Assembly: GCA_016462625.1 (NCBI GenBank)
Contig: JAEMSV010000007.1
Coordinates: forward strand, 6,385-70,384
Length of the DNA stretch: 64,000 nt
Source: Solirubrobacteraceae bacterium
Lineage (GTDB): Bacteria; Actinomycetota; Thermoleophilia; Solirubrobacterales; Solirubrobacteraceae
Reading direction: 5' to 3'
Shown: positions 17,665 to 29,425 of the stretch, in pieces
Layout of the letters: every line of letters starts with the position of its first letter
Position numbering within the stretch: the first letter of the stretch is position 1
Position numbers and translations under genes: made by a program
The notes under the pieces: generated by a model
The model's input: only the letters and a program-made list of their open reading frames with translations
Databases searched by the model: none
What the model was told of the DNA's origin: nothing

Positions 17665-19727
17665 CAGGCGCCCTCTCCTTCGCGGGTGAGCAGGACGACG
17701 CCCTCGGGCGTCGCGGTCGCGACCCAGCCCGGCGGGACGACGACGGTCGTGTCGCGCTGCAGCAGGATCACGGGGCCCGCGAGCGGCTCGCCCTCGGCGA
17801 GGTTCTCGCGTTCGACGTGTGGGGTCTCGCGCTCGATCAGGCCGCCGCCCGGGGCGGGCCAGACGGCGGTGGTGGTCGTCGCCGTGCTCGTCCCACTGCC
17901 GGCCTCGACCGCGATCCGCTCCAGCCGCGGGCGCCGCCCGCGCACGGTGACGCGGAGGTTCACGAGCTCAACCGGGTCGTCGAAGGCGTGGCCGTACTCC
18001 TCGCGGTGGGCCGCGTGGAAGGCGTCGAAGGTCTCCTGGGTGACCTGGCCGCCGGGGACCGGCACGCGCAGCTCGTATCCCTGGCCGACGTAGCGGCAGT
18101 CCAGCGCGTACTCGATCTCGAGGTCGTCGACGTCGGCACCGTCTCGCGCCAGGCGGGCGACGAGCTCGTCGGAGAGCTCGGTGAACCCGGCGAGGATGGC
18201 GTCCTCGTCGACGCCGCCCTCGACGGCGAAGACCGTGCGCATGTGGTCGTAGCGCAGGTCGCTCGTCAGCAGCCCGGCGGCGGAGGTGATGCCGGGGTGC
18301 GGCGGCACGATGACCTCGGTCATCCCGAGGGCGTCGGCGAGCTCGCAGGCGTGCAGCGGGCCCGCCCCGCCGAACGCGACGAGGCTGAACTCGCGCGGGT
18401 CCTGCCCGCGCTCGACGGTGATCGCGCGGATCGTCTGGGCCATGTTCGCGTTGGCCAGCGCGAGCACGCCGTGCGCCGCCTCCAGCGGATCGACGCCCAG
18501 CTTGGTCGCGAGCTCGCCGATGACCTCCCGCGCCCGGTCGGGGTGCAGCGCCATGTCGCCGCCGAGGAAGCGGTCGGGATCGAGGCGACCGAGCACGAGG
18601 TGGGCGTCGGTGATGGTCGGGGCCTCGCCGCCGAAGCCGTAACAGGCGGGGCCGGGATCGGCGCCCGCGCTCTGCGGGCCGACCCGGAAGGCGCCGGTGC
18701 CGTCCACCCACGCGATCGAGCCGCCGCCCGCGCCGATCGTCTTGATGTTGAACATCGGCGTCAGCAGCGGATGGCCGGCGATGCTGGTGTCGCGCGCCGA
18801 CGCCTCGGCGACGCCCGCCTCGGTGACGATCGCGATGTCCGCGGAGGTGCCGCCCATGTCGAAGGTCACGAGCCGCGACCGGCCGACGAGCGATCCCGCC
18901 CAGCTCGCGCCGAGAATCCCCGCCGCCGGGCCGGAGAGCATCAGCGTCACGGGCCGTTCGGCCGCCTCGGCGACGCTCGCCACGCCCCCGTTGGAGCGCA
19001 TGACGAGCACGTCGGCGGTCACGCCCTCGCGGTCGAGGGCGCTGCGCAGGCGGTCGAGGTAGTTGCCCGTCCCCGGACCGACGAACGCGTTCATGCACGC
19101 CGTCGTGAAGCGCTCGAACTCGCGGAACTGCGGGGAGACCTCGGCGCTCGTGCAAACGAAAGCGGCCGGCAGTTCCTCGCGCAGGATCTCGGCGGCGCGC
19201 CGCTCGTGGGTCGCGTCGAGGTAGCTGAAGAGGAAGCACACGGCGACGGCCGTCACCCCGTCGGCGGCCAGCTCGCGGGCCGTGGCGCGGACGGCCTCCT
19301 CGTCGAGGGGCGTGATGACCTCGCCGGTCGGGGGCGCGAGCCGCTCGGGGACCGTGCGCCGCCGGTCGCGCGTGACGAACGGTCTGGACTGCCACGGGAT
19401 GTCGAGCTGGATCGAGTACGGCTCCGGGCGCTGGTGGCGGCCGATGTGGATGACGTCGCGCATCCCCTCGGTCGTGAGCATCGCCGTGCGCGCGCCCTTG
19501 TGCTCGAGCACGGCGTTGGTCGCCACGGTCGTCCCGTGCAGCACGCCGTCGAGGTCGCCCGGCGCGATCCCCGCGCGCTCGCAGAGCTCGACGATGCCGG
19601 TGACGAGCGCGACGCCCGGGTCGCTCGGCGTCGAGCGGACCTTGTGGACCTGCACGCTGCCGGCATCGGAGTCATAGAGGGCGAGGTCGGTGAACGTCCC
19701 GCCGATGTCGATGCCGACGAGTCTCAT
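17664..19727 (-). CDS. hyuA: Hydantoinase A / oxoprolinase A subunit
   Basis: HyuA is the ATP-binding subunit of ATP-dependent hydantoinases and 5-oxoprolinases. The 687-residue protein starts MRLVGIDIGGTFTDLALYD, giving the acetate/sugar-kinase-like phosphate loop. It continues with HGTTVATNAVLEHKGA, MRSNGGVAS, SGPAAGILGA, TFDMGGTSADIAI and VAFGGAGPLHACELA. ATG 19727 overlaps the upstream amidohydrolase stop as ATGA. An uninterrupted frame runs on to 21110, but that part overlies the M20 gene in another frame and is arginine-rich shadow, so I reject a fusion. Confidence 0.94.
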   Translation of the reverse strand: MRLVGIDIGGTFTDLALYDSDAGSVQVHKVRSTPSDPGVALVTGIVELCERAGIAPGDLDGVLHGTTVATNAVLEHKGARTAMLTTEGMRDVIHIGRHQRPEPYSIQLDIPWQSRPFVTRDRRRTVPERLAPPTGEVITPLDEEAVRATARELAADGVTAVAVCFLFSYLDATHERRAAEILREELPAAFVCTSAEVSPQFREFERFTTACMNAFVGPGTGNYLDRLRSALDREGVTADVLVMRSNGGVASVAEAAERPVTLMLSGPAAGILGASWAGSLVGRSRLVTFDMGGTSADIAIVTEAGVAEASARDTSIAGHPLLTPMFNIKTIGAGGGSIAWVDGTGAFRVGPQSAGADPGPACYGFGGEAPTITDAHLVLGRLDPDRFLGGDMALHPDRAREVIGELATKLGVDPLEAAHGVLALANANMAQTIRAITVERGQDPREFSLVAFGGAGPLHACELADALGMTEVIVPPHPGITSAAGLLTSDLRYDHMRTVFAVEGGVDEDAILAGFTELSDELVARLARDGADVDDLEIEYALDCRYVGQGYELRVPVPGGQVTQETFDAFHAAHREEYGHAFDDPVELVNLRVTVRGRRPRLERIAVEAGSGTSTATTTTAVWPAPGGGLIERETPHVERENLAEGEPLAGPVILLQRDTTVVVPPGWVATATPEGVVLLTREGEGA

Positions 19728-20980
19728 GCGGTCTCTCCGGGGGTCAGGGCCGCGGCGCTCAGGCGCTCCACGGCGGCGAGGATGAGCTGGCAGGCCAGTG
19801 CCGCGTGGGCCGGGTCGGCGTCCTCGTCGGGCGCGTGGCTGATGCCGTCCCGGCAGGGGACGAAGACCATCGCGCCGGGAATGCGCGGGACGACGCGCAT
19901 GGTGTCGTGCCCGCCACCCGACGGCATCGTCCGCCACGCGACGCCGGTCTCGGCGCAGAGGTTCGCGAGCGTCGCGACGATCGCCGGGTCCATGGGGGAG
20001 GGCGTGACGCGGACGCGCTCGCGGTACTCGACGGCCTGACCGCGCGATGCGGCGCGCTCCTGCGCGAAGGCGAGCAGCTCGTCGAGGACGCGCAGGTGAT
20101 CGCCCGATCCGGAGCGCATGTCCAGGCTGAACGTCACCTCGCCGGGGATGACGTTGACGAGGTTTGGATGCACGGCGAACTCTCCGACCGTGCCGACGGC
20201 GTCGTCGGACATGCTCGTCGTGAGCGCCTCGACCTCGAGGACGATCTCTGCCGCGGTCAGCAACGGGTCCGAGCGGAAGCGCATCGCGGTGCCGCCGGCA
20301 TGGTCGGGGCGGCCGGTGACGATCACGTCGGCGTGCACCATCCCGGCGATGACGTCGACGACGCCGATCGTCAGCCCCTCGTCCTGCAGCGTGCGCCCCT
20401 GCTCGATGTGCAGCTCGATCCAGCCGAAGAGCCCATCCAGCTCGCGGGGGGACTCCTCGAAGCGCTCCGGCGCGTAGCCGGCGGCGCGCGCCGAGGTGAA
20501 GAAGTCCACGCCGTTCTCGTCGCGCAACGCCGCGAGCTGCTGTGCGGTGACGTCGCCGGCCATGATCCGGCTGCCGAGCAGCATCTCCTCGAAGCCGGAG
20601 CCCTCCTCCTCCATGAACGCGAACACGCGCAGCGGGAGGTCCATGCCGCGCGCGGCGGCGAGGCGGCAGACCTCGAGCGCGCCCACGACGCCGAGCGTGC
20701 CGTCCCACGGGCCGCCGTTGCGGTTGGCGTCGCAGTGCGAGCCCAGACCGAAGGCGGGCGCGCCGGGTGGGCGGTTCGACGCGACGAGCGTGCCCACCGG
20801 ATCGAACCAGACGTCGTAGCCCAGCTCCTCGAACGCCGTCCGGAAATACGCCAGCGTGTTGGCGTACTCCTCGGTGTAGGCGTGACGGGTGAGGCCAGGT
20901 CCCCCGCGGGTGTAGGCCGGCTCGGTCAGGGCCATGACGTCGGCCAGAATCCGCGCCGTGCTGGCTTCGACCTCGTCCAT
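19724..20980 (-). CDS. M20-family Zn amidohydrolase (N-carbamoyl-L-amino-acid hydrolase / allantoate amidohydrolase-like)
   Basis: The 418-residue enzyme shows the metal and substrate motifs of the AmaB/AllC branch of peptidase family M20: GSHCDANRNGGPWDG (about residues 80-95), FMEEEGSGF, WIELHIEQG, the lid segment GRPDHAGGTAM, MPSGGGHDTM and the terminal DGISHAPDE. Enzymes of this type hydrolyse N-carbamoyl amino acids, which is what hydantoinase produces, so it would complete hydantoin conversion to the amino acid. As the first gene of the operon it starts at ATG 20980 (MDEVEASTARILA); a longer frame to 21067 is less typical for the family. Confidence 0.88.
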   Translation of the reverse strand: MDEVEASTARILADVMALTEPAYTRGGPGLTRHAYTEEYANTLAYFRTAFEELGYDVWFDPVGTLVASNRPPGAPAFGLGSHCDANRNGGPWDGTLGVVGALEVCRLAAARGMDLPLRVFAFMEEEGSGFEEMLLGSRIMAGDVTAQQLAALRDENGVDFFTSARAAGYAPERFEESPRELDGLFGWIELHIEQGRTLQDEGLTIGVVDVIAGMVHADVIVTGRPDHAGGTAMRFRSDPLLTAAEIVLEVEALTTSMSDDAVGTVGEFAVHPNLVNVIPGEVTFSLDMRSGSGDHLRVLDELLAFAQERAASRGQAVEYRERVRVTPSPMDPAIVATLANLCAETGVAWRTMPSGGGHDTMRVVPRIPGAMVFVPCRDGISHAPDEDADPAHAALACQLILAAVERLSAAALTPGETA

Positions 20981-21192
20981 GCGGAGCGCTGAGGTGTGAT
21001 TGGATCCCAAACCGTGCGCAAGACTTCCAGAGAGATCCTCGTAGCGGACTGGACATCGGGGCCGCATGTGGGGGCCCCGATCCCGACCTCTGGTCGAGGA
21101 ATGGATCCAATTAGTCTCGAGGTGAGAATGGTTCTCGGGCTTGTGGCACGAGATACACGCGCGCGCCCAACCGCGTGCCCAGTGTCACAAAG
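20981..21192. promoter_or_regulatory. Hydantoin-operon upstream region with two TTGGATCC-type palindromes
   Basis: The spacer before the hydantoin operon holds two near-palindromes built on TTGGATCCAA: ATTGGATCCCAA at 20999-21010 and AATGGATCCAAT at 21100-21111. ATTGGATCC (20999-21007) and GGATCCAAT (21103-21111) are exact reverse complements, about 100 bp apart. Such paired symmetric sites look like binding sites for a dimeric repressor, perhaps of the GntR type, that could loop the DNA. No regulator gene is adjacent. No other coding sequence is visible in this stretch. Confidence 0.5.
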
Positions 21193-21222
21193 TTGTTACA
21201 AAGTCCGATCATCGAGTAGGCT
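21193..21222 (+). promoter_or_regulatory. Predicted promoter of the ATP synthase operon
   Basis: TTGTTA at 21193-21198 and TAGGCT at 21217-21222 form a -35/-10 pair with an 18-bp spacer, pointing toward the atp genes. It is the best such pair in the spacer. A leader of about 345 nt would precede the AtpI-like gene. Confidence 0.5.
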
Positions 21223-21305
21223 TATGACGCCTTCCGACAGATGCAATGTCCCGCCCTCCCCCGCAACGCCGGGGCGGGCGCGCATCTGTAGGGTGGCCGC
21301 CCGCC

Positions 21306-21566
21306 ATGCCTGATCCCCACGATCACGACCTTCCCGCCGAGGAGCCCGTCTCCGAGAGCGGATCCGAGCACGCCGACAGCGGTGCGCGCGGCGGTCGCCG
21401 GATCCCGCCGCACCGGCGCGGAGCCGGTCCCGGTCGTGGCACCCGCGTGCGGTCCCGCATCGCGCGTCGGCGTCTCTGCCCCGACGGTCCCTCCGGGATC
21501 GTGCGGCGGCCGCGGCGGCGCACGCGACTCGTGCACCGCCCGCGTCCTGGATCGCTCGATCGGTAG
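21306..21566 (+). CDS. Doubtful small ORF upstream of the atp genes
   Basis: An ATG at 21306 opens an 86-codon frame. It starts MPDPHDHDLPAEEPVSESG, acidic and His/Asp/Glu-rich, then turns strongly arginine-rich. The second half looks like a GC-driven shadow, while the first half has a more natural composition. No membrane helix is present, so it is not an AtpZ-like protein in this frame. A competing frame ends exactly at 21573, next to the following ATG. Either a small charged protein or a non-coding leader is possible; I cannot decide. Confidence 0.25.
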   Translation: MPDPHDHDLPAEEPVSESGSEHADSGARGGRRIPPHRRGAGPGRGTRVRSRIARRRLCPDGPSGIVRRPRRRTRLVHRPRPGSLDR

Positions 21567-21573
21567 CCGCTGA

Positions 21574-21969
21574 ATGATCTTCCTGCGCTACCTCGACCTC
21601 GCGGTCCTCGCCCTTGCCCTGCCCGTGTTCATCGCGGCGGACCTCCCGCTCGGCGGCTACGCCACCGGCGCGGTCATCTGGCTGCTGTGGCGCGGCATCG
21701 GCTCGTACACCGACCGCAAGGCCGCCGAGGCCGATGACGCCCGCAAGACGGTCGGCATCGCCACCGGCTCGATGATCGGCCGCGGCTGGATGATGGGCAT
21801 CCTGCTCATCGCCGTCGGCCTGCTGACGAATGACGACGTCGGGCTGTCCGCCGCCGTGCTGTGCGTCGTGCTGTTCACCGTGTCCTTCACCGCCCGCATG
21901 ATCCTCCGGCCCTTCGAGGGCTCCGGCGGCACGCCCGGCACTACTGGTTCCCCGACCCCCTCCTCATGA
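21574..21969 (+). CDS. atpI: AtpI-like membrane protein of the ATP synthase operon
   Basis: The 131-residue protein has four hydrophobic helices (about residues 5-25, 30-45, 68-88 and 91-110) and a Gly/Pro/Thr/Ser tail ending TGSPTPSS. Its place at the head of the atp operon and its four-helix layout match the AtpI position, an accessory protein proposed to help c-ring assembly. Sequence similarity to classic AtpI is not obvious to me, so this is a positional call. ATG 21574 follows directly after a stop, and its TGA overlaps the atpB start as ATGA. Confidence 0.65.
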   Translation: MIFLRYLDLAVLALALPVFIAADLPLGGYATGAVIWLLWRGIGSYTDRKAAEADDARKTVGIATGSMIGRGWMMGILLIAVGLLTNDDVGLSAAVLCVVLFTVSFTARMILRPFEGSGGTPGTTGSPTPSS

Positions 21970-22868
21970 CCACACGCCTCAAGGTCTTCACCTCGCTCAT
22001 CGTCGTCTTCGGACTGACGCTGATCCTGTTCGCCATCACCGGCAGCGCCGGCAAGAACGAAGAGTTCGCGCCCGTCGACGAGTTCCGTCTCGACGCCTGG
22101 ATCCCGATCAACGAGGGGGGCGCGGTCGATCTGTCGATCACCAAGGCCGTCCTCTACCTGATCATCGCCGGTGTCCTGACGGTCGCGACGATGCTCTACG
22201 TCGCCAACCGGATGCAGGCGCGCCCGAACCGCACGCAGACCGCGGTCGAGTCCCTCTACACGATGATGCGCGACAACATCACGAAGGGGAACATGGACGA
22301 CTCGATGGCGCGGAAGTGGTTCCCGTTCATCGGCGCGATCTTCCTCTTCATCTGGTTCTCGAACCTGATCGGCTACATCCCGCTGCCGACGAACACGCAG
22401 CACAAGGTCGACGTGTTCGGCGTCGAGATCCCGTCCTTCTCGCTGTACGCGGCGACGGCGAACATCTCGGTGCCGCTCGTCCTCACGCTCGTCGTGTGGT
22501 TCGCCTACCACATCCAGGGGGTGAAGGCCAAGGGGCTCATCCGGTACGTGAAGGGCTGGGTTCCCGCCGGTTCGCCGAAGCCCCTCGTCATCCCGATCTT
22601 CTTCATCGAGGTGATCTCGCACTTCGTGCGCATCATCTCCCTGTCGGTCCGGCTCTTCGCCAACATCCTCGCCGGCCACCTGCTCATCCTGTTCATGGGC
22701 GGCGGTCTGGCGGTGCTGCTCGGCGTCGCCGCGCTCGGTGTCGTCACCGTGCCGGTCGCAGTCGCGTTCTTCCTCTTCGAGGTCGGCCTGGTGGCGACGC
22801 TTCAGGCGTTCATCTTCGCCACGCTGACCGCGATCTACCTCGGCGGCGCCGTCGCCGAGGACCACTAG
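21966..22868 (+). CDS. atpB: ATP synthase Fo subunit a
   Basis: Subunit a forms the proton half-channels next to the c-ring. The 300-residue protein has an N-terminal helix (about 8-26), further helices, and the diagnostic segment LSVRLFANILAGHL with the essential Arg229, equivalent to Arg210 of the E. coli protein. The late EVGLVATLQAFIFATLTAIY helix is also typical. ATG 21966 overlaps the AtpI-like stop. Gene order a-c-b-delta-alpha-gamma-beta-epsilon continues without interruption. Confidence 0.97.
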   Translation: MTTRLKVFTSLIVVFGLTLILFAITGSAGKNEEFAPVDEFRLDAWIPINEGGAVDLSITKAVLYLIIAGVLTVATMLYVANRMQARPNRTQTAVESLYTMMRDNITKGNMDDSMARKWFPFIGAIFLFIWFSNLIGYIPLPTNTQHKVDVFGVEIPSFSLYAATANISVPLVLTLVVWFAYHIQGVKAKGLIRYVKGWVPAGSPKPLVIPIFFIEVISHFVRIISLSVRLFANILAGHLLILFMGGGLAVLLGVAALGVVTVPVAVAFFLFEVGLVATLQAFIFATLTAIYLGGAVAEDH

Positions 22869-22910
22869 CTCTTTCCCCCACGTTCACACCGCATCAAGGA
22901 GACCCCCGAA

Positions 22911-23198
22911 GTGGCCATCACCGAAATCACCAGCGTCCTGGCCCAGGTCGACGCCGAGACCGCAGCCGCGTACGGCTCTGACGCCGGCAAGGCGATCGCG
23001 CTCGGCGTGGGCGCCGGCCTCGGCACCATCGGCCCGGGCATCGGCGTCGGCTTCATCTTCGGCAAGGTGATCGAGTCGGTCACCCGCCAGCCCGAGATGA
23101 AGGACGAGATCACCTCGATCCAGTGGCTCGGCTTCGCGCTGACCGAGGCGATCGTGTTCTACGCGTTCATCTTCGGCCTCATCGCCTTCTTCCTCTAG
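22911..23198 (+). CDS. atpE: ATP synthase Fo subunit c
   Basis: Subunit c makes the proton-driven rotor ring. The 95-residue protein has a roughly 24-residue N-terminal extension, then the glycine-rich helix GVGAGLGTIGPGIGVGFIFG, the polar loop RQPEMKDE and a second helix with the ion-binding Glu79 in GFALTEAIVFY. A Tyr lies five residues after the Glu, as in Na+-type rings, but the Gln and Ser ligands of Na+ rings are absent, so proton coupling is the better inference. The GTG start at 22911 has AAGGAG 9 nt upstream. Confidence 0.95.
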   Translation: MAITEITSVLAQVDAETAAAYGSDAGKAIALGVGAGLGTIGPGIGVGFIFGKVIESVTRQPEMKDEITSIQWLGFALTEAIVFYAFIFGLIAFFL

Positions 23199-23205
23199 GC
23201 CGATC

Positions 23206-23802
23206 GTGTCGTTCCTGCCCACCAACCTGATCCTCGCGGCGACCGAGACCACCGGTCACCAGGAGGACGAGGGCGGCAGCTTCCTCGTCACCCCGGACCT
23301 GGGGCTGATGCTCTGGACGCTCCTCGTCTTCGGGCTGACCCTGTTCCTGCTGTGGAAGCTCGCCTTCCCGGCGATCGCCGAGGCCCTCGACAAGCGCCAG
23401 AAGGCGATCGAGGAGTCGATCGACTACGCGGACCAGAAGAAGGCGGAAGCCGACGAGATCCTGGCGGAGTACCGCCAGCGGCTCGCCGACGCCCGCGTTC
23501 AGGCCGAGGAGATCATCGCCCGCTCCAAGAAGGCCTCCGAGCAGGCCGAGGCTGACTCGCTGCACAAGGCCCGCGAGCAGCGCGAGGAGCTGCTCGAGCA
23601 GACCAAGCGCGACATCGACGCCGAGACCCGGCGCGCGATCCAGGACATCCGCCGCGAGGTGGCCGACCTGACGATCCTCGCCACGGAGAAGATCACCCGC
23701 AAGACGCTCACCGCCGACGATCAGCAGAAGCTGGTCGAAGAGGCGCTGGCCGAGCTGGACTTCTCCGCGCTCGCCGGCACGACCAGCGGAGAGGGGTCGT
23801 AG
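23206..23802 (+). CDS. atpF: ATP synthase Fo subunit b
   Basis: Subunit b is the peripheral stalk linking Fo to F1. The 198-residue protein has a polar N-terminal extension of about 30 residues, one membrane helix (LMLWTLLVFGLTLFLLWKLA, about 38-57), and then a long charged coiled coil to residue 180, rich in Glu, Lys, Arg and Ala. The start is GTG 23206, 7 nt after the atpE stop. Only one b gene is present, so a b2 homodimer is expected. Confidence 0.95.
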   Translation: MSFLPTNLILAATETTGHQEDEGGSFLVTPDLGLMLWTLLVFGLTLFLLWKLAFPAIAEALDKRQKAIEESIDYADQKKAEADEILAEYRQRLADARVQAEEIIARSKKASEQAEADSLHKAREQREELLEQTKRDIDAETRRAIQDIRREVADLTILATEKITRKTLTADDQQKLVEEALAELDFSALAGTTSGEGS

Positions 23803-23805
23803 ACG

Positions 23806-24342
23806 GTGGAGGAGATCGCCGACGTCTACGCCCGGTCGCTGTTCGCGGTCGCGCAGGAGCAGCACAAGCTGGACACCGTCCGCGATCAGCTCGGCCAGGT
23901 GGCCGACGCGATCGCGGGCGACCGTGACCTGCAGACCTTCTTCTTCTCGCCCTACTTCTCCACCAAGGAGAAGGAGGAGGGGCTGAAGAAGGCGCTCGTC
24001 GACGTCGACGAGACGGTGCTGAACTTCCTCGAGCTGCTCATCGAGAAGCACCGCATGCCCGCGATCATGCGCATCCGCAGCGTCTTCGAGAAGCTGTGGG
24101 AGCGCGAGAACAAGGTGCTGCCCGTGCAGATCACCTCCGCGGTCTCGCTCGACCCGTCCGTCGTATCGCAGCTCGGTGATCGCATCGGCCAGCAGACCGG
24201 CCAGCGCGTCGAGCTCACCGCCTCCGTCGAGCCGGACATCCTCGGCGGCATCGTCCTTCGCGTCGGGAACCAGATCCTCGACGCCTCCATCCGCAATCGC
24301 CTCGAGCACCTGCGCCGCCAGGTCGCCAAGGGCGCCGCCTGA
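23806..24342 (+). CDS. atpH: ATP synthase F1 subunit delta
   Basis: Delta caps the F1 head and joins it to the b stalk. The 178-residue protein has the helical N-terminal domain starting MEEIADVYARSLFAVAQEQ and the conserved C-terminal DILGGIVLRVGNQILDASI motif. The GTG start at 23806 lies 3 nt after the atpF stop, keeping the operon tightly coupled. It is a separate protein, not fused to subunit b as in mycobacteria, which argues against a close mycobacterial relative. Confidence 0.95.
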   Translation: MEEIADVYARSLFAVAQEQHKLDTVRDQLGQVADAIAGDRDLQTFFFSPYFSTKEKEEGLKKALVDVDETVLNFLELLIEKHRMPAIMRIRSVFEKLWERENKVLPVQITSAVSLDPSVVSQLGDRIGQQTGQRVELTASVEPDILGGIVLRVGNQILDASIRNRLEHLRRQVAKGAA

Positions 24343-24375
24343 CCCAAACTTCCTTCAGGGAGCCACGACACCCAC

Positions 24376-28362
<3,987 letters not shown>

Positions 28363-28364
28363 CC

Positions 28365-28790
28365 ATGGCCCGGACCACGTTCCCTGTCGAGGTCCTCACG
28401 CCCGAGGGCTCGGTCTTCTCGTCCGAGGTGGAGATGGTCTCCACCCGGACGGAGACGGGCTCGGTCGGCATCCTGGCCAACCATCAGCCGCTGCTCGGCC
28501 TCCTGCAGCCCACGGAGCTCCGGCTCTACACCGGCGAGAACGCGTACGAGCGTCTCGCCCAGGGCGAGGGCTACGTGCAAGTCGCCGAGGGCCGGGTGCT
28601 GCTCCTCCTCGAGGAGGCGTTCAAGCCCGAGGAGCTGGACGTCGCCGACCTGCGCGAGAAGCTGGGCAAGGCCGAGGCCGCGCTGGCCAACGCACAGCTC
28701 GGGACCGAGGAGTTCACCCGGGCGGCGCGCGACAAGCGCCGCTGGGAGGCCTTCATCGCGGTCGCCGAGGACTCCACCGTCGGGCATTGA
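28365..28790 (+). CDS. atpC: ATP synthase F1 subunit epsilon
   Basis: Epsilon is the small regulatory subunit at the foot of the central shaft. The 141-residue protein has the N-terminal beta-sandwich (MARTTFPVEVLTPEGSVFSS, then GSVGILANHQPLLGLLQP) and a C-terminal helical pair that can brake rotation. ATG 28365 lies 2 nt after the atpD stop. The next gene begins only 4 nt after it, so the operon does not end here. Confidence 0.95.
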   Translation: MARTTFPVEVLTPEGSVFSSEVEMVSTRTETGSVGILANHQPLLGLLQPTELRLYTGENAYERLAQGEGYVQVAEGRVLLLLEEAFKPEELDVADLREKLGKAEAALANAQLGTEEFTRAARDKRRWEAFIAVAEDSTVGH

Positions 28791-28794
28791 GCCC

Positions 28795-29376
28795 GTGAGC
28801 CTCGCGGAGGCTCTCACCTTCGTCCTGGAGCTCGACCGGCTGAAGTCGGTCGAGCGCCGGACACCGCTGCTGGACGGCTCGCGCGTCGAGAACGACGCCG
28901 AGCACTCGTGGCATGTCGCGACGGCGGCGCTGGCGCTCGCGGAGTTCGCTCCGGCGGACGCCGACATCGCGCGGGTCGTGACGATGCTGCTCGTCCACGA
29001 CATCGTCGAGATCGACGCCGGCGACACGCCGCTGTACGACGATCACGGCGACCAGGAGGAGCGCGAGGCGCGGGCGGCCGATCGGCTGTTCGGACTGCTC
29101 CCCGCGGCGCGCGGCGCCGAGCTGCGCGCGATCTGGGACGAGTTCGAGGCGGGGGAGAGCGCCGACGCGCGCTTCGCCCGCGCGCTGGACCGCTTCCTGC
29201 CGCTGCTGCACGACATCCGCACAGGCGGTGGCTCCTGGAACCGGACCCCCGGGCTGACGGTCGGCGCCGTCCGCGAGCGGGTGCAGGTCATCGAACGCGG
29301 CTCGCCGGAGCTGTGGGCCTACGCCGAGCGCGTCCTCGACGACGCCGTCGCCCGCGGCTACCTCGCGCCGGGTTGA
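28795..29376 (+). CDS. HD-domain phosphohydrolase, YfbR-like, at the end of the atp operon
   Basis: The 193-residue protein has the metal-binding HD-domain residues: His37 in NDAEHSWH, the His68-Asp69 pair in LLVHDIVEIDAGD, and a later Asp within the helical RFARALDRFLPLLHD. This is the arrangement of YfbR-type 5'-nucleotidases and of uncharacterised HDc hydrolases, so a nucleotide or phosphate-ester substrate is likely. The GTG start at 28795 is 4 nt past atpC, implying co-transcription with ATP synthase. A hairpin follows its stop. Confidence 0.85.
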   Translation: MSLAEALTFVLELDRLKSVERRTPLLDGSRVENDAEHSWHVATAALALAEFAPADADIARVVTMLLVHDIVEIDAGDTPLYDDHGDQEEREARAADRLFGLLPAARGAELRAIWDEFEAGESADARFARALDRFLPLLHDIRTGGGSWNRTPGLTVGAVRERVQVIERGSPELWAYAERVLDDAVARGYLAPG

Positions 29377-29384
29377 GGAATCCG

Positions 29385-29421
29385 CCGCACGTTTGTCGGC
29401 CTGAGGCCGAGGAAGATGCGG
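29385..29421. terminator. Bidirectional hairpin between convergent HD and MMPL genes
   Basis: The inner stem TCGGCC/GGCCGA (29396-29401 with 29405-29410, 3-nt loop) is flanked by a second paired segment CCGCA (29385-29389) with TGCGG (29417-29421), with equal 6-nt internal loops. It fills the 49-bp gap between two convergent stops and is symmetric, so it can serve both strands. No T-tract is present. The distal arm reaches close to the start of the MMPL stop region. Confidence 0.6.
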
Positions 29422-29425
29422 CCGG

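Noticed and set aside
17664..21110. Apparent M20-hydantoinase A fusion of 1148 codons
   Set aside because: The extra N-terminal 460 residues are arginine-rich out-of-frame translation of the separate M20 gene, which has its own intact frame and an ATGA junction with hyuA.
21382..21573. 63-codon frame ending next to the atpI start
   Set aside because: It has no natural amino-acid pattern, competes with another weak frame and has no ribosome site.
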